Below, one piece after another: positions 33,628-43,521 of a stretch of DNA of 64,000 bases (positions are counted from its first letter, which is position 1; each line of letters starts with the position of its first letter). The notes under the pieces were generated by a model. That model was not told where the DNA came from and did not search any database. It worked only from the letters and a program-made list of their open reading frames with translations. This DNA comes from Calditrichota bacterium (GTDB lineage: Bacteria; Zhuqueibacterota; Zhuqueibacteria; Zhuqueibacterales; Geothermadaptataceae). The DNA lies in contig QQUE01000011.1 of assembly GCA_008501765.1 (NCBI GenBank), forward strand, positions 1 through 64,000, read 5' to 3'. The translations under genes were made by a program, and so were the position numbers.

Positions 33628-36062
33628 CAGAAAATTCCCTTCCGCCTGGCTTGCATGGTCGTAGCCATCGTCGAAAAAAATACCACCGAAATTGAACTTA
33701 TTGGCATTAAAACAGCTGCAAATAGCGGGGATAACAGGCCTTGTACTGCGAAAAACAGGCCGACTATATTGTAGATAAATGACATCAGAAAACTGAGGTA
33801 AACTATTTTAATACAAGAACTGCTGAAATTTAAAAACTTAGGCAAATTTCGCAACTGATTTCCCAGCATTATAACATCACACGCGGGACTGAAAGCTGAG
33901 ATATCATCTGAAATGGCGATGCCAACATCGCTCTGTTTCAGCGCGCCAGCGTCGTTGAGCCCGTCGCCAATCATAAGAATATGCTTGCCATGCGCCTGCT
34001 CAGCCTGAATGTAGTCGAGTTTCTCGGCTGGACTTTGTTCGAATCGCAATTCACCGGTGGCACCGAAAAAGCCTTTCAATTGCTCAATTTCATGCCCGCT
34101 GTCGCCGGAAAGCAAAGAAACCGCATAGCGCCCTTGCAGCTCTTTAATCGTTTCTGCCAGCCCCGGACGAAAACGATTGATAAATTCAAATTGCCCGCGA
34201 ATTGTGCCATCGATTGCCACATAAGTTGAGCTAAGTTCCGGACGCTGGTCACTGTTTTTTAATGTGTCGCTCCCCGAAGCCAGCCAATTCTTTGAACCTA
34301 ATCTATATTCCCGACCACCAATCACACCTGAAATACCAGCCCCTTCCTCCTCCGCATATTGCGCAACGGAGTCAACTATTTCCCCCGGAACATTTTGATA
34401 AATCCGGTAACTTAAAGGATGGGTCGATTGCCGGGCCAGAGTTTTGATATTCAGCATTTCGTCTTTTGATAGAGGACTATCGCTTAAATTATGAAAAACA
34501 ACCGCTTCGCTTTGCTGGCTGGTGAGCGTGCCTGTTTTGTCAAAAATCACGGTATTAATTTTGGCGAGGTTTTCAATGGTTTCAATATTTTTGACAATGA
34601 ATGATCCCCGTCCCAACAGGCGCAATCCATTTCCCAAAGTAAATGGAATTGATAATGCCAATGCACAGGGGCAAGCAATGATGAGCACAGCAGTAAATGC
34701 ATTCCAGGCGATGGCCGCGTCCCGGGGGAGCCAATAGAGGCCCGCTGTTATGGCGACGCCCAATACAACAAATGTGAAATATTTGGAAACTTTATCGGAA
34801 ATGGAAGAAATGATACTGGCGGCCTGGTTTTTAAATGTGTCATGATTCCACAACTTTGTTAAATAACTTTGTGATACCTCTTCTCTGATTTCAAACTCAG
34901 CAACTGCGCCTGACAGCCGGCCACCCGCGTAAACCAGATCGCCCTGATATTTGGTCACCAACCGGGATTCCCCGGTAACGAAACTATAATCAATTTGCGC
35001 GGAAGTCGAATTTAAACTTGCATCGGCCGGAATTAATTCCCGATTCCGGAGAACTATCCGGTCGCCGATTTTTATATTTGATATCGGGATAACTTTTTCT
35101 TTTAAATCATCGATTATTGTTGTCGAAATGGGAAAATAGCTTTTATAATCACGTTCAAAATTAAGAGAATCGTAGGTTTTTTGCTGAAATAATTTGCCGA
35201 GAAGCAAAAAGAAAACGAGCCCGGTAAATGAGTCGAGATAGCCGGTTCCGCTGTCGCTGATAATTTCCCAATAACTGCGAAATAACAAAACCAGCATACC
35301 CATTGAAATCGGCACATCCATATTTATAATTTTCTTTTTCAGGCCAACAAAGGCAGAACGGAAATAATCGGACGCCGAATAAAAGAGCACAGGCAAGGAT
35401 AATAAAATATTCAGGTATGAAAAGAACTGCAAAAACTGGGGCTCGATCTCACCGACGCCAGCTAAATATTCGGGAAAACTCAACAACATGACATTGCCGA
35501 ATGCAAATCCCGCTACGCCCAATTTTAGCCAAATTTTTCGAGAGGAAATTTGCTGTTTTTTCTGATCGAGACTCTCGAGGCTGATTTCAGGGCCATAACC
35601 CAGGGAAGCGAGCACTTCAACCAGGTGCCGCAATGTCAACTGATCTGTGGAAAATACGATAAACACTTCTTTTTTGAGGAAATTGACTTTCGCTGAACGC
35701 ACGCCGGGATGGAATTTATGCAGGTTTTCGAGAAGCCAGATGCAAGCACTGCAATGAATTTGCGGGATTGTAAAAGTGACCGTGCCTGTGGATTCATCCT
35801 GGAAATCAAGCAATTTTTGGATAATCAGTTTGTCATCCAAATAGGCATACTTTTCTGCGACGGGATTCTCGAATAGCCGAATTCCAGGCTTTTTCTCAAT
35901 ATCATAGTAACTGTCGAGCCCGCTATCTGTTATAAGCTCATAAACTATACGACAGCCCTGGCAGCAAAACAATTTCTCACCAATATGAATATCTTTATTA
36001 TCACAGACTTCCCCACAGTGAAAACAAATCAGGTCCTGGTTTTTCGTTTTATTCGAGATCAT
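33627..36062 (-). CDS. ccoI: CcoI/FixI copper-exporting P1B-type ATPase
   Basis: 811 residues. An N-terminal Cys-rich domain (CFHCGEVC and CCQGC, residues 13-37) precedes a heavy-metal-associated domain with CSAC (about 106-109). The P-type core shows TGES, the TM6 metal site CPCALAL, phosphorylation motif DKTGTLT, the THP motif in STHPLS, and GDGLNDAGAL. This subfamily delivers copper across the inner membrane for cbb3 assembly rather than for resistance. It is the first gene of an eight-gene minus-strand operon ending at 27400. Confidence 0.95.
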   Translation of the reverse strand: MISNKTKNQDLICFHCGEVCDNKDIHIGEKLFCCQGCRIVYELITDSGLDSYYDIEKKPGIRLFENPVAEKYAYLDDKLIIQKLLDFQDESTGTVTFTIPQIHCSACIWLLENLHKFHPGVRSAKVNFLKKEVFIVFSTDQLTLRHLVEVLASLGYGPEISLESLDQKKQQISSRKIWLKLGVAGFAFGNVMLLSFPEYLAGVGEIEPQFLQFFSYLNILLSLPVLFYSASDYFRSAFVGLKKKIINMDVPISMGMLVLLFRSYWEIISDSGTGYLDSFTGLVFFLLLGKLFQQKTYDSLNFERDYKSYFPISTTIIDDLKEKVIPISNIKIGDRIVLRNRELIPADASLNSTSAQIDYSFVTGESRLVTKYQGDLVYAGGRLSGAVAEFEIREEVSQSYLTKLWNHDTFKNQAASIISSISDKVSKYFTFVVLGVAITAGLYWLPRDAAIAWNAFTAVLIIACPCALALSIPFTLGNGLRLLGRGSFIVKNIETIENLAKINTVIFDKTGTLTSQQSEAVVFHNLSDSPLSKDEMLNIKTLARQSTHPLSYRIYQNVPGEIVDSVAQYAEEEGAGISGVIGGREYRLGSKNWLASGSDTLKNSDQRPELSSTYVAIDGTIRGQFEFINRFRPGLAETIKELQGRYAVSLLSGDSGHEIEQLKGFFGATGELRFEQSPAEKLDYIQAEQAHGKHILMIGDGLNDAGALKQSDVGIAISDDISAFSPACDVIMLGNQLRNLPKFLNFSSSCIKIVYLSFLMSFIYNIVGLFFAVQGLLSPLFAAVLMPISSISVVFFSTMATTMQARRKGIF

Positions 36063-37137
36063 GTTCCATTCAAAATCAATGGTTTAAGATTGCCACTCCG
36101 CAATTGGTCATTAAAAGGAATGTATTTTGGTTATGCCCGGTATTTCAGAAAATATTTTTTTAATTCCAAGTCTAAATCACGCGGGAATATAAGATAAAAA
36201 TAGATGAATTAAAACCACGTTGATCACATATGAAAACAAAATTCAATCAGAGTAAATGATACCATAAAAATTTGATGGCAAACAAATCCCCTATAGCCAA
36301 CAAATTTTACCGCTTGAAGAAATTTTTTTAGAATTTGATATAAATAATACAAATACTTTCAAATTCCAATTTAATTATATTTAAAATCTAATTCAGTTAA
36401 GTTAATAGGCCGTCGTCTCACCAACGCGCAGATTTACGCGAAATTATTTTCATTTTAGCGAGACTTTGATCCAGATAAAATCAGTGTTAGCTACATAATC
36501 CTTACCATAAATCGAACCTGGTATGTACGAAATATTTATGATTTGTTGACAATTCTACTTTGGCAGATTAAATGGTGCTGGAGCGAGCTTAACCCTGACA
36601 GGGCTTGGAGCCCTGTCAGGGTTATGATTTTCAGCTTACTGGTATTTTTTGGAAAAATCGAATTTGCCAAAGTAGTAATAAAATCTGAACTTTATCTTTG
36701 AGTAATTGTGGCAAATTCGTGTTCTACAGTTTTATACTTAAGCCGTTGTGCAGAATAGATATTTTTTCAAAAATAGTCGGCAAATTTTCTTATCAATTCA
36801 TCATTCACGTCCGCAGAGGAGCCCCGCACTTGCAACATGCGTCATCAACCTCCAGTGCATTGTTTAAAGTTGATTTGATGTTTATCAAAGAAACAACCGG
36901 TCTTTTTTTCATCCCGTACGGAGAGCGGGCGAATGATTGTTTTTTAACAGTTTACTTACGGAGATAATAAAAGAATACTCTGGCACTAATATTGAATATT
37001 TAAGAACAGATATTAGTGTGGGTCCTATTCTAGGACTGATTTAACGACCTGTACTTCCAATTTCAATCTGGCTGATTATTTATAAAGTTGGAAATAGCCA
37101 CTCACCTTCAGGTTTGCTAAATCAGGGAAGATTTTCA
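36063..37137. other. 1.07-kb A/T-rich intergenic region
   Basis: Divergent promoters for the cbb3 operon (left) and the propeller lipoprotein (right) must lie here. Apart from the palindrome at 36591-36623 I see no gene. Sequences such as TTGATCACATATGA near 36219 are only partial FNR-like matches. An 89-codon frame at 36698-36967 has no supporting features. Confidence 0.55.
36591..36623. repeat. REP-like palindrome, copy 3
   Basis: AACCCTGACAGGGCT, loop TGG, AGCCCTGTCAGGGTT: perfect 15-bp arms. Both arms differ from copies 1 and 2 in matched positions. Confidence 0.88.
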
Positions 37138-38856
37138 ATGCTCACTGCTTTTTATAGAATTGGTTTCACCATTTTATTTCTCCTTTTCACCTCCAGGTGC
37201 GATAATAAAATCATAAAAACCACAGCCACCCCTTTGCCGGCAGAACCGCTCCAGCTGACCACAGACAATCAGGTGAAATATCAGCCAGCCTGGTCTCACG
37301 ATGGAACGCGCATCGCTTTCGTGGCCGAGGAGCCGGTGACGCGCGTAAGAAAGCAAAATATCAAGAATAACAACCAGGAATTGGTCGGACATTTTTTTGG
37401 TCATGTTTCCGATTTTCGCGATTTTGCGCTCTCACCGAACAGGTTGTTTTTAGCCTCTGTTGCAAGCGATTGGTCCTGCGTCGTTATCCATAATTTGATT
37501 ACCGGGAGTACGAAAACCATTGCGGATGGTGGCCAATATGCCAGTCCAATTTGGTCAGAATATGGCGATCAACTTGCTTATATTCGGCGGCGATTCGACA
37601 ACAGTGAAATTGCGGTCTATTCGTTTATTTCGCAAGAGGAGCAGATACTCCTTTCCCATCCACAACATTTTCGCCGCTTGAGCTGGTCATCGAACAACGA
37701 GTTTTTTGCCATCGAATGCGGCATCGATTCAACCCAAATTTTATCCTTTTCAGCGCCTTCAGGAATTGTCGAAACTATCGTGCCCTGGCAATTCCGACCG
37801 GTTTTTCCAGCCATCGCCCCCGATGGATTAAATATGGCGTACATTGCGCAAAATAAAAACGGGATGGGTCTCAGTATTTATAACAATGAAAATTCTGAAT
37901 CTAAAAAAATATCCCGTAATTTTTTCATCGCAGCCTCGCCAAATTGGACAAAAGATGCGAATAAAATAAATTTCAGCGAGGAAAATTTCATTGCAACCAT
38001 TTCCTCGGATGGCAGTGAGTATCTCCGCTCAACTATTCGAAATACATTCCCGGTCTGGATTAAAAACGAGGATGCCATTCTGGTGTTCGAGAATACCGGG
38101 CGGGCTCAAATTCGCATTGTTAATATCGAGACGCGGGAAATAACGACCGTGACCGGCGTTGATCAGCCTCAATTTGAGAGCGACTGGACTATCCGGGATC
38201 TGCAGCCTTCCTGGAGCGCCGATGACAGCCAAATTACTTTCGTGCGCTTTGATGAACTTGGAGATTTATCCCGGTTTCTCGATTTGGATATCAAAACAGG
38301 GAAAATCAATTCATCAGGAATAGCGGGCACAAATACTGCGGACACTCTCAATGAAAATCAATTTAATGCAGAGCTTTCTCGCGATGGACAATGGTTCGTT
38401 CACAACAACGATGGTGGGATAAAAATAACCAATCTGCACACACAGAGCACGATAAACCTGAGCGCCAAAACTGCAGAGCCATTTGTTGCACCAACCTGGT
38501 TTTCCAATGACTATGATATCGCCGCCATCAATCCCGTTGAAAACCGGATCAAGCTGCTCGAGGTGCGAGATGACATCGATTCATTAATAATTACACCAAT
38601 CGATGTCCCTGGATTTTCCGGAACCCTGAATGGTGAAATAGTAAATATCGTGTTCTCGGAAGATCACAAAGTTCTTGGGCCGCGCGTTGCTTTCGGTTAT
38701 GATGGCGCTATTTATATTTTTTATCTCAAAGGATTTAAGATCGAGCAGCTCGTGGCACACGGTAGTTTTCCCGCTTTTTCACCGGACGGAGAATCATTGG
38801 CGTATATTCACGATAAGCAAATAAAAATATTACGTTTGTACCATGAATTCCAATAA
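37138..38856 (+). CDS. WD40-like (PD40) beta-propeller lipoprotein
   Basis: 572 residues from ATG 37138, which has AGGGAAG upstream; an in-frame TTG at 37114 is less likely. The signal peptide ends in a lipobox-like FTSRC. The body is a TolB-type propeller with repeated blades such as PAWSHDGTRIAFVAE, PIWSEYGDQLAYIRR, PSWSADDSQITFVRF and PAFSPDGESLAYIHD. Such proteins bind partners at the periplasmic face of the outer membrane. It lies 42 bp upstream of a TonB-dependent receptor and is likely cotranscribed, so it may assist that receptor. Confidence 0.85.
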   Translation: MLTAFYRIGFTILFLLFTSRCDNKIIKTTATPLPAEPLQLTTDNQVKYQPAWSHDGTRIAFVAEEPVTRVRKQNIKNNNQELVGHFFGHVSDFRDFALSPNRLFLASVASDWSCVVIHNLITGSTKTIADGGQYASPIWSEYGDQLAYIRRRFDNSEIAVYSFISQEEQILLSHPQHFRRLSWSSNNEFFAIECGIDSTQILSFSAPSGIVETIVPWQFRPVFPAIAPDGLNMAYIAQNKNGMGLSIYNNENSESKKISRNFFIAASPNWTKDANKINFSEENFIATISSDGSEYLRSTIRNTFPVWIKNEDAILVFENTGRAQIRIVNIETREITTVTGVDQPQFESDWTIRDLQPSWSADDSQITFVRFDELGDLSRFLDLDIKTGKINSSGIAGTNTADTLNENQFNAELSRDGQWFVHNNDGGIKITNLHTQSTINLSAKTAEPFVAPTWFSNDYDIAAINPVENRIKLLEVRDDIDSLIITPIDVPGFSGTLNGEIVNIVFSEDHKVLGPRVAFGYDGAIYIFYLKGFKIEQLVAHGSFPAFSPDGESLAYIHDKQIKILRLYHEFQ

Positions 38857-38898
38857 ACAGGACTATTCAAAAATTAATCATTTATTTTTTTAGATTTT

Positions 38899-41226
38899 AT
38901 GCCAAAATATATCTTTAAATTTTTTCCGTTAATTTTCATACTGTACAATCCAGCGCTATTTGCGAGCAACCTGGAAACCTTTTCCGGGCGCATAATCAAC
39001 GCCAAAACCAACGAAGCATTGCCGGGAGCCAATATTCAAATTAGCCCGGGAAACCGCGGAACGGCAGCCAATAACCAGGGTATTTTTATCATCGAATTAG
39101 CCCACGGCAGCTATCGAGTAAAAGTCACCTGTATTGGCTACAAAGCGCACACTCTTTCAATCACCTTGCCTGCAAAAAGTAGCGTCCCAGTCGCTATTGC
39201 GATGGAGCCGGAAGCTATCCTTTTTGATGCTGTGGAGATCGCCGCCGACAAGGACAGATTTCAAAAATTATCTGTCGAGCAAATCGACGTGACCCAAATT
39301 CGAACGGACGACATTCTCTCCTTGCCGGGCGCTTTTGATGACCCGATTCGTGCGGCACAAATTTACAGTGGCACCGGTGGCGCCAGCGATTTTACCAGTT
39401 TTTTGACCACACGCGGCAGCAGTCCGGCGCAAAACCAGGTCGTGATGGACGGCATTTCGGTACCCAACCCCTATCGGATGCGCATCGCAATGGGGGGTGG
39501 CTTGAGCCTGTTTAATCCCAAAACCATCGAAAATGTGAATCTTCACATGGGTGGTTATTCAGCGCAATTCGGCAATGCGCTGGCCTCAATTCTCGAAGTA
39601 AACACCCGCGCGGGTAATAAACACAAACGTTCGTACGGATTTTCGCTTAACCTGACAGACCTCAACAGTTCCGCGGAGGGGCCGTTGCCGGAAAAATGGG
39701 GAAGTTATCTTTTTTCATTCCGGCGAACCTATTTTGATTTATTGGCATCCGGTTTCGCAACCGACGGCTCGGTCCTTCCCTTTTCACAGGAGTTCTCGGG
39801 AAAACTTGTGTTCAATCTCTCGCCGACAACCCGCTTTACCGCCAATTTCCTCAAAAGCAACGAGGAAATGAATCTGCTCGCCGGAACCAACAATCCGGCT
39901 GATTTTAACTCCTCTGAAAATGCCGGATTGGCACTCTATAATTTTTCGCTGCAATCGATTTTGTGGAAACGCTGGCTTTTTGAAACGCGGCTGGCTTACT
40001 ACAAGGATGAAACCCGCTTCCACACCTACCGCAGCAACGCCGACGCCGAAGAATTTGCTGTGCAGGATGTTTTCGCCAACAACAACCGCTGGCATCTAAA
40101 ACAGAAAGTGAACTTGGAAATAAACCAGACTTACTGGCTGCAGGCTGGTTCATCGATCATCAAAGATAAAACTATTTCCGACTTTCGATTGCGCGCAAAC
40201 TGGATCCACAACGCGCGCAACGAGTATCCGACCTTTGCGCAATACGAAAACGAATCCTGGTCCAGTGAATCTTTTGTTGAAATGATCGCCAAATACGGCC
40301 GCCACACCGAAATACGATTGGGCATGCGATATGATTTCTCCGCTGCCTACAATCAAGGACAATGGGGCCCTCGATTCAATATTATCCAACAAGTATTTTC
40401 CTTATTTCGTCTCAAAGCATCCTGGGGAAAAATTTACCAATACCCCAATTATATGAGCATCTATACCCACGAATTCCCCCTGAATTTGGATCGCGCTTTG
40501 GACTCATTGACAGCCGAGGTCTCCTATCAACATGTTGCTGGATTGGAAACGAGAATCGCTCGAAATTATAAATTAAGTTTTGATGGCTATTATACGCGTA
40601 TCGAAAACATGTTGCTGCCGGATGAGCGCAACAACAATCTGCCGATGAATTCCGGAAAAAGTATCGCCCGCGGTGTCGAGCTCTTATTAGAGAAAAATGG
40701 TGGCCGGATTTTCACAGGGCTGGTCAGCTACACAACGGGCAGTTCACGATATCGTAACTACGATTCAAAAATCTGGACCAGAAGCAAATATGAATTAACC
40801 CGCAGTTTAACGGTACTTGCCAACGCAAAAATTAATAAACGCTGGCAGGCCTCCCTGCTTTGGCGCTATGCCAGTGGAATGCCATACACAAATTTCAACG
40901 GTACAATGCTGCGCCACTTCAATTCTGACCTCGATGTACTCGACGGACGCTTCATTTTTACTTTTGCCAATGACGAACGCAACAATGCCCTTTTCCCATC
41001 TTACAAACGCCTTGACGGGCGCATCAGCTATTCAAAAAAAATAAAATACGGCAAAATGCTGCTTTATCTCGATTTGATAAATCTGCTCAACCACGAAAAC
41101 CTTTACGAGATTATCTGGTCGCTTTCCAATGGCCAGGGCGATGACTCCGAGACAATCACAGCCGAGAGGCATGAGTTGTATATGCTGCCATTTCTGCCAT
41201 CGTTTGGGCTCAGTTTCGATTTTTAA
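38899..41226 (+). CDS. TonB-dependent receptor with CarboxypepD_reg-like domain
   Basis: 775 residues. Signal peptide (to about 23), then a carboxypeptidase-regulatory-like Ig domain (FSGRIINAKTNEALPGANI to about 110), a plug domain (DDPIRAAQIYSGTGGASDFTSFLTTRG, VVMDGISVPNPYR), and a 22-strand barrel ending in LSFDF with terminal Phe. The architecture is typical of the Bacteroidetes group and imports a large or scarce ligand using TonB energy. No SusD-like partner follows. The ligand is unknown; the preceding propeller lipoprotein may be an accessory. Confidence 0.9.
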   Translation: MPKYIFKFFPLIFILYNPALFASNLETFSGRIINAKTNEALPGANIQISPGNRGTAANNQGIFIIELAHGSYRVKVTCIGYKAHTLSITLPAKSSVPVAIAMEPEAILFDAVEIAADKDRFQKLSVEQIDVTQIRTDDILSLPGAFDDPIRAAQIYSGTGGASDFTSFLTTRGSSPAQNQVVMDGISVPNPYRMRIAMGGGLSLFNPKTIENVNLHMGGYSAQFGNALASILEVNTRAGNKHKRSYGFSLNLTDLNSSAEGPLPEKWGSYLFSFRRTYFDLLASGFATDGSVLPFSQEFSGKLVFNLSPTTRFTANFLKSNEEMNLLAGTNNPADFNSSENAGLALYNFSLQSILWKRWLFETRLAYYKDETRFHTYRSNADAEEFAVQDVFANNNRWHLKQKVNLEINQTYWLQAGSSIIKDKTISDFRLRANWIHNARNEYPTFAQYENESWSSESFVEMIAKYGRHTEIRLGMRYDFSAAYNQGQWGPRFNIIQQVFSLFRLKASWGKIYQYPNYMSIYTHEFPLNLDRALDSLTAEVSYQHVAGLETRIARNYKLSFDGYYTRIENMLLPDERNNNLPMNSGKSIARGVELLLEKNGGRIFTGLVSYTTGSSRYRNYDSKIWTRSKYELTRSLTVLANAKINKRWQASLLWRYASGMPYTNFNGTMLRHFNSDLDVLDGRFIFTFANDERNNALFPSYKRLDGRISYSKKIKYGKMLLYLDLINLLNHENLYEIIWSLSNGQGDDSETITAERHELYMLPFLPSFGLSFDF

Positions 41227-41362
41227 TCTTTAATAACTTGCCGCCTTAATTTCGTAATCGCGCATGCTATCGCCTCTTTGTTGTATCATAACATGCCCGG
41301 CCTTCAACTCCAATGTCTCTTTGTTGCGTACACTTTATTCCGTTGAATTTTACTGCACTGGG

Positions 41363-41676
41363 TAAATATCTGGTTATCCAGTTAACTCAGCATTTTCAAC
41401 TTCTTGTAAAAATATAATGTTACCTATATTGCAAAAATTAGCCTTTTCAAAAAGTTACAAAACTATGCCACCCCTCCGGGATTTAAAAATTTGGATTTTC
41501 AGTGTTATAATCATGTCATCCCTCCAGGATTAAAAAAATAAATCTGTTTTGTTATGCTGCAAAACCCCGGAGGGGTGCAATGATTATAACTCGGTGAACT
41601 CAATAAAACCGGAGAACCCCGGAGGGGTGGCATATTCACCGCTGGCTGAGTTAATTGGACAGCCAGATGGTAAATA
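41363..41676. repeat. Nested triple inverted repeat
   Basis: Three nested arm pairs. The outer pair is imperfect: 41363-41391 with 41645-41676 (TTAACTCAGC against GCTGAGTTAA). The middle pair ATGCCACCCCTCCGGG (41465-41480) and CCCGGAGGGGTGGCAT (41618-41633) is perfect. The inner pair starts GTTATAATCA (41504-41513) and ends TGATTATAAC (41581-41590), with CCCTCC/GGAGGG in the stem. The whole 540-bp gap 41227-41763 holds no gene. Confidence 0.8.
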
Positions 41677-41763
41677 ATTTAACTTGTTGATTATATTCGA
41701 GCAAAAATATATATTTTAACATTATTAGAAGAATCAATCAGCATGCAGTTAGGAGAAAATTTT

Positions 41764-41976
41764 ATGAATAAAAGCCATCTCACCAGTCCGGCATTTCCCT
41801 TAAAAGGAGAAAAAACTGAGCACAAGGGCATGACCTTGCGCGATTATTTTGCCGCACAAGCATTGCAGGGATTGTTGGCAAACGGGCATAAACCGAATGA
41901 ATGGACAGCAGAAGAAGCATTTACTTTAGCCGATTACATGTTGGAAAAAAGGCTGCAGGAAAAAGGCAAAGGCTAA
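41764..41976 (+). CDS. Small conserved protein, phage-associated type
   Basis: 70 residues from ATG 41764, preceded by TAGGAGAAAA; an upstream in-frame ATG at 41743 contains that ribosome binding site in its first codons and is rejected. The core GMTLRDYFAAQALQGLLAN followed by a second helix (EEAFTLADYMLEKRLQEK) matches a small protein common in phages and scattered bacterial genomes, function unknown. No other phage gene is nearby. Confidence 0.8.
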   Translation: MNKSHLTSPAFPLKGEKTEHKGMTLRDYFAAQALQGLLANGHKPNEWTAEEAFTLADYMLEKRLQEKGKG

Positions 41977-42102
41977 AAAGAGCGGCCAAATAAAAATAAG
42001 AAATATATCCGCGAATAGGCGAATCGCAGCGGCCGGGCACGCATTGTTACGAATTTCGCGTATCAATTTATCAATACGACTCATTTCACCACAGGAATAA
42101 AA

Positions 42103-43107
42103 ATGGAATATAGAAATCTGGGAAACACCGGTTTAAAAATAAGTGAAATTGGCTTGGGAAGCTGGTTGACATTTGGCAATAGTATCGAAAAAAAACAAGC
42201 GCAGAATTGTATAAAAACAGCTTATGACCTCGGGATAAATTTCTATGATACGGCCGATGCTTACAACAAGGGCGCTGCCGAGTCCTTCCTTGGGGAAGCG
42301 CTGCAAAATTACGAGCGCTCAAAAATCGTGCTCGCTTCAAAATGCTATTTCCCGATGTCCAGCGATCCCAATGACCGTGGATTATCCCGTAAACATATTT
42401 TTGAGTCGGTTAACGCGTCGTTAAAACGCTTGCGCACCGATTATCTCGATTTGTACCAATGCCACCGCTACGATCACGACACACCGCTGGAAGAAACGGT
42501 TCGTGCGATGAATGACCTCGTGCAACAGGGAAAAATTCTGTATTGGGGTGTGAGCCAGTGGACTGCTGCACAAATCCAGGATGCTGTGGGTATCGCCAAA
42601 GCAACCGGTTGTTACCCACCGATTAGCAATCAGCCAATTTACAACATCATCAATCGCAGCCTGGAAGTTGAAGTGATGCGAACCTGCAAAAATAATGGAC
42701 TGGGAATTGTCGTATTTTCGCCGTTAGCCCAGGGTGTGCTCACAGGCAAATATTCCGGCGGCACAATTCCTAAAGACAGTCGAGCTGCAAATGATAATAT
42801 CAACCAATTTATGAAAAAACGCCTCACACCCGACACCTTGAAGCGCGTCGATGATTTAAAATCACTCGCAGGTGATCTCGAACTCACTTTATCGCAGCTT
42901 GCTTTGGCCTGGACTTTATATCACGCACCGGTTACGAGCGCCATAATTGGTGCTTCGAAAGCGGAACAAGTTGAGGAGAATGCAAAAGCCGCCGGCGTGC
43001 AGCTCTCCGAGGTTGCAATGCAGGAAATTGATAATATCATGGGATCGGCTCCGGTCGATCAATACACCGGGCAACCAATAAAAGTATTGGAAATTCACAG
43101 AGATTAA
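42103..43107 (+). CDS. Aldo/keto reductase (KCNAB/YghZ-like)
   Basis: 334 residues, (beta/alpha)8 fold. The catalytic tetrad is visible: Asp49, Tyr54, Lys80 and His121 (in FYDTADAYNKG, ASKCYF and YQCHRYD). The C-terminal cofactor-binding segment TSAIIGASKAEQVEENAKA identifies NADPH binding. The YQCHR motif and length suit the AKR subfamily close to potassium-channel beta subunits and YghZ, which reduce aldehydes such as methylglyoxal. It stands alone. AGGA precedes the ATG. Confidence 0.9.
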   Translation: MEYRNLGNTGLKISEIGLGSWLTFGNSIEKKQAQNCIKTAYDLGINFYDTADAYNKGAAESFLGEALQNYERSKIVLASKCYFPMSSDPNDRGLSRKHIFESVNASLKRLRTDYLDLYQCHRYDHDTPLEETVRAMNDLVQQGKILYWGVSQWTAAQIQDAVGIAKATGCYPPISNQPIYNIINRSLEVEVMRTCKNNGLGIVVFSPLAQGVLTGKYSGGTIPKDSRAANDNINQFMKKRLTPDTLKRVDDLKSLAGDLELTLSQLALAWTLYHAPVTSAIIGASKAEQVEENAKAAGVQLSEVAMQEIDNIMGSAPVDQYTGQPIKVLEIHRD

Positions 43108-43161
43108 GTGATAATTCCTTTAACGGTTACGGGAAATTAATTGTAGTCAGAAAGGATATAG

Positions 43162-43470
43162 ATGGGGAAGAAATTAAGCAGAAAAGATAACGAGCTATAC
43201 AAAAGCACCGATGAAGTTCTTCACTATATATGGGATCCAATCGGTGTTTCTGGCTCACCATATGCAAGAGATGAATACTGGGCATACCTATCTCAAGTAT
43301 TTAGCATGTTGAAAAACAACGAATGTAAAGAAAACATCGTTAATTACTTACTATCTGTAGAAGAAGAAAACTTGGGACTTCGTCCAAATCAAAAAAATGC
43401 TGAAAATACAGTGGACTTTCTCATTGAACATAAAAAGAAAATTGATGAAGAAAATCCTAACTCAACTTAG
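43162..43470 (+). CDS. Small hypothetical protein (WDPIGVSGSPYARDEY family)
   Basis: 102 residues, soluble and acidic, mostly helical. The segment EVLHYIWDPIGVSGSPYARDEYWAYL is a pattern I know from uncharacterised proteins scattered in bacteria, sometimes near toxin or immunity genes, but no function is established. AAAGGA precedes the ATG at good spacing. It follows the aldo/keto reductase by 54 bp. No toxin is recognisable next to it. Confidence 0.7.
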   Translation: MGKKLSRKDNELYKSTDEVLHYIWDPIGVSGSPYARDEYWAYLSQVFSMLKNNECKENIVNYLLSVEEENLGLRPNQKNAENTVDFLIEHKKKIDEENPNST

Positions 43471-43479
43471 GAAAATAGA

Positions 43480-43499
43480 CGCCGCTGAAATACGCGGCG
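43480..43499. terminator. Terminator-like hairpin between convergent genes
   Basis: CGCCGC (43480-43485) and GCGGCG (43494-43499) with an 8-base A-rich loop, between the convergent genes ending at 43470 and 43522. Neither side has a real T run, so efficiency is doubtful. Confidence 0.4.
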
Positions 43500-43521
43500 C
43501 CAGTAATCCTTTCCGACAACA

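Noticed and set aside
36219..36232. Possible FNR box upstream of the cbb3 operon
   Set aside because: TTGATCACATATGA keeps only the left half of TTGAT-N4-ATCAA, so it is not better than chance in A/T-rich DNA.
36698..36967. 89-codon plus-strand frame
   Set aside because: No ribosome binding site and no recognisable protein features.
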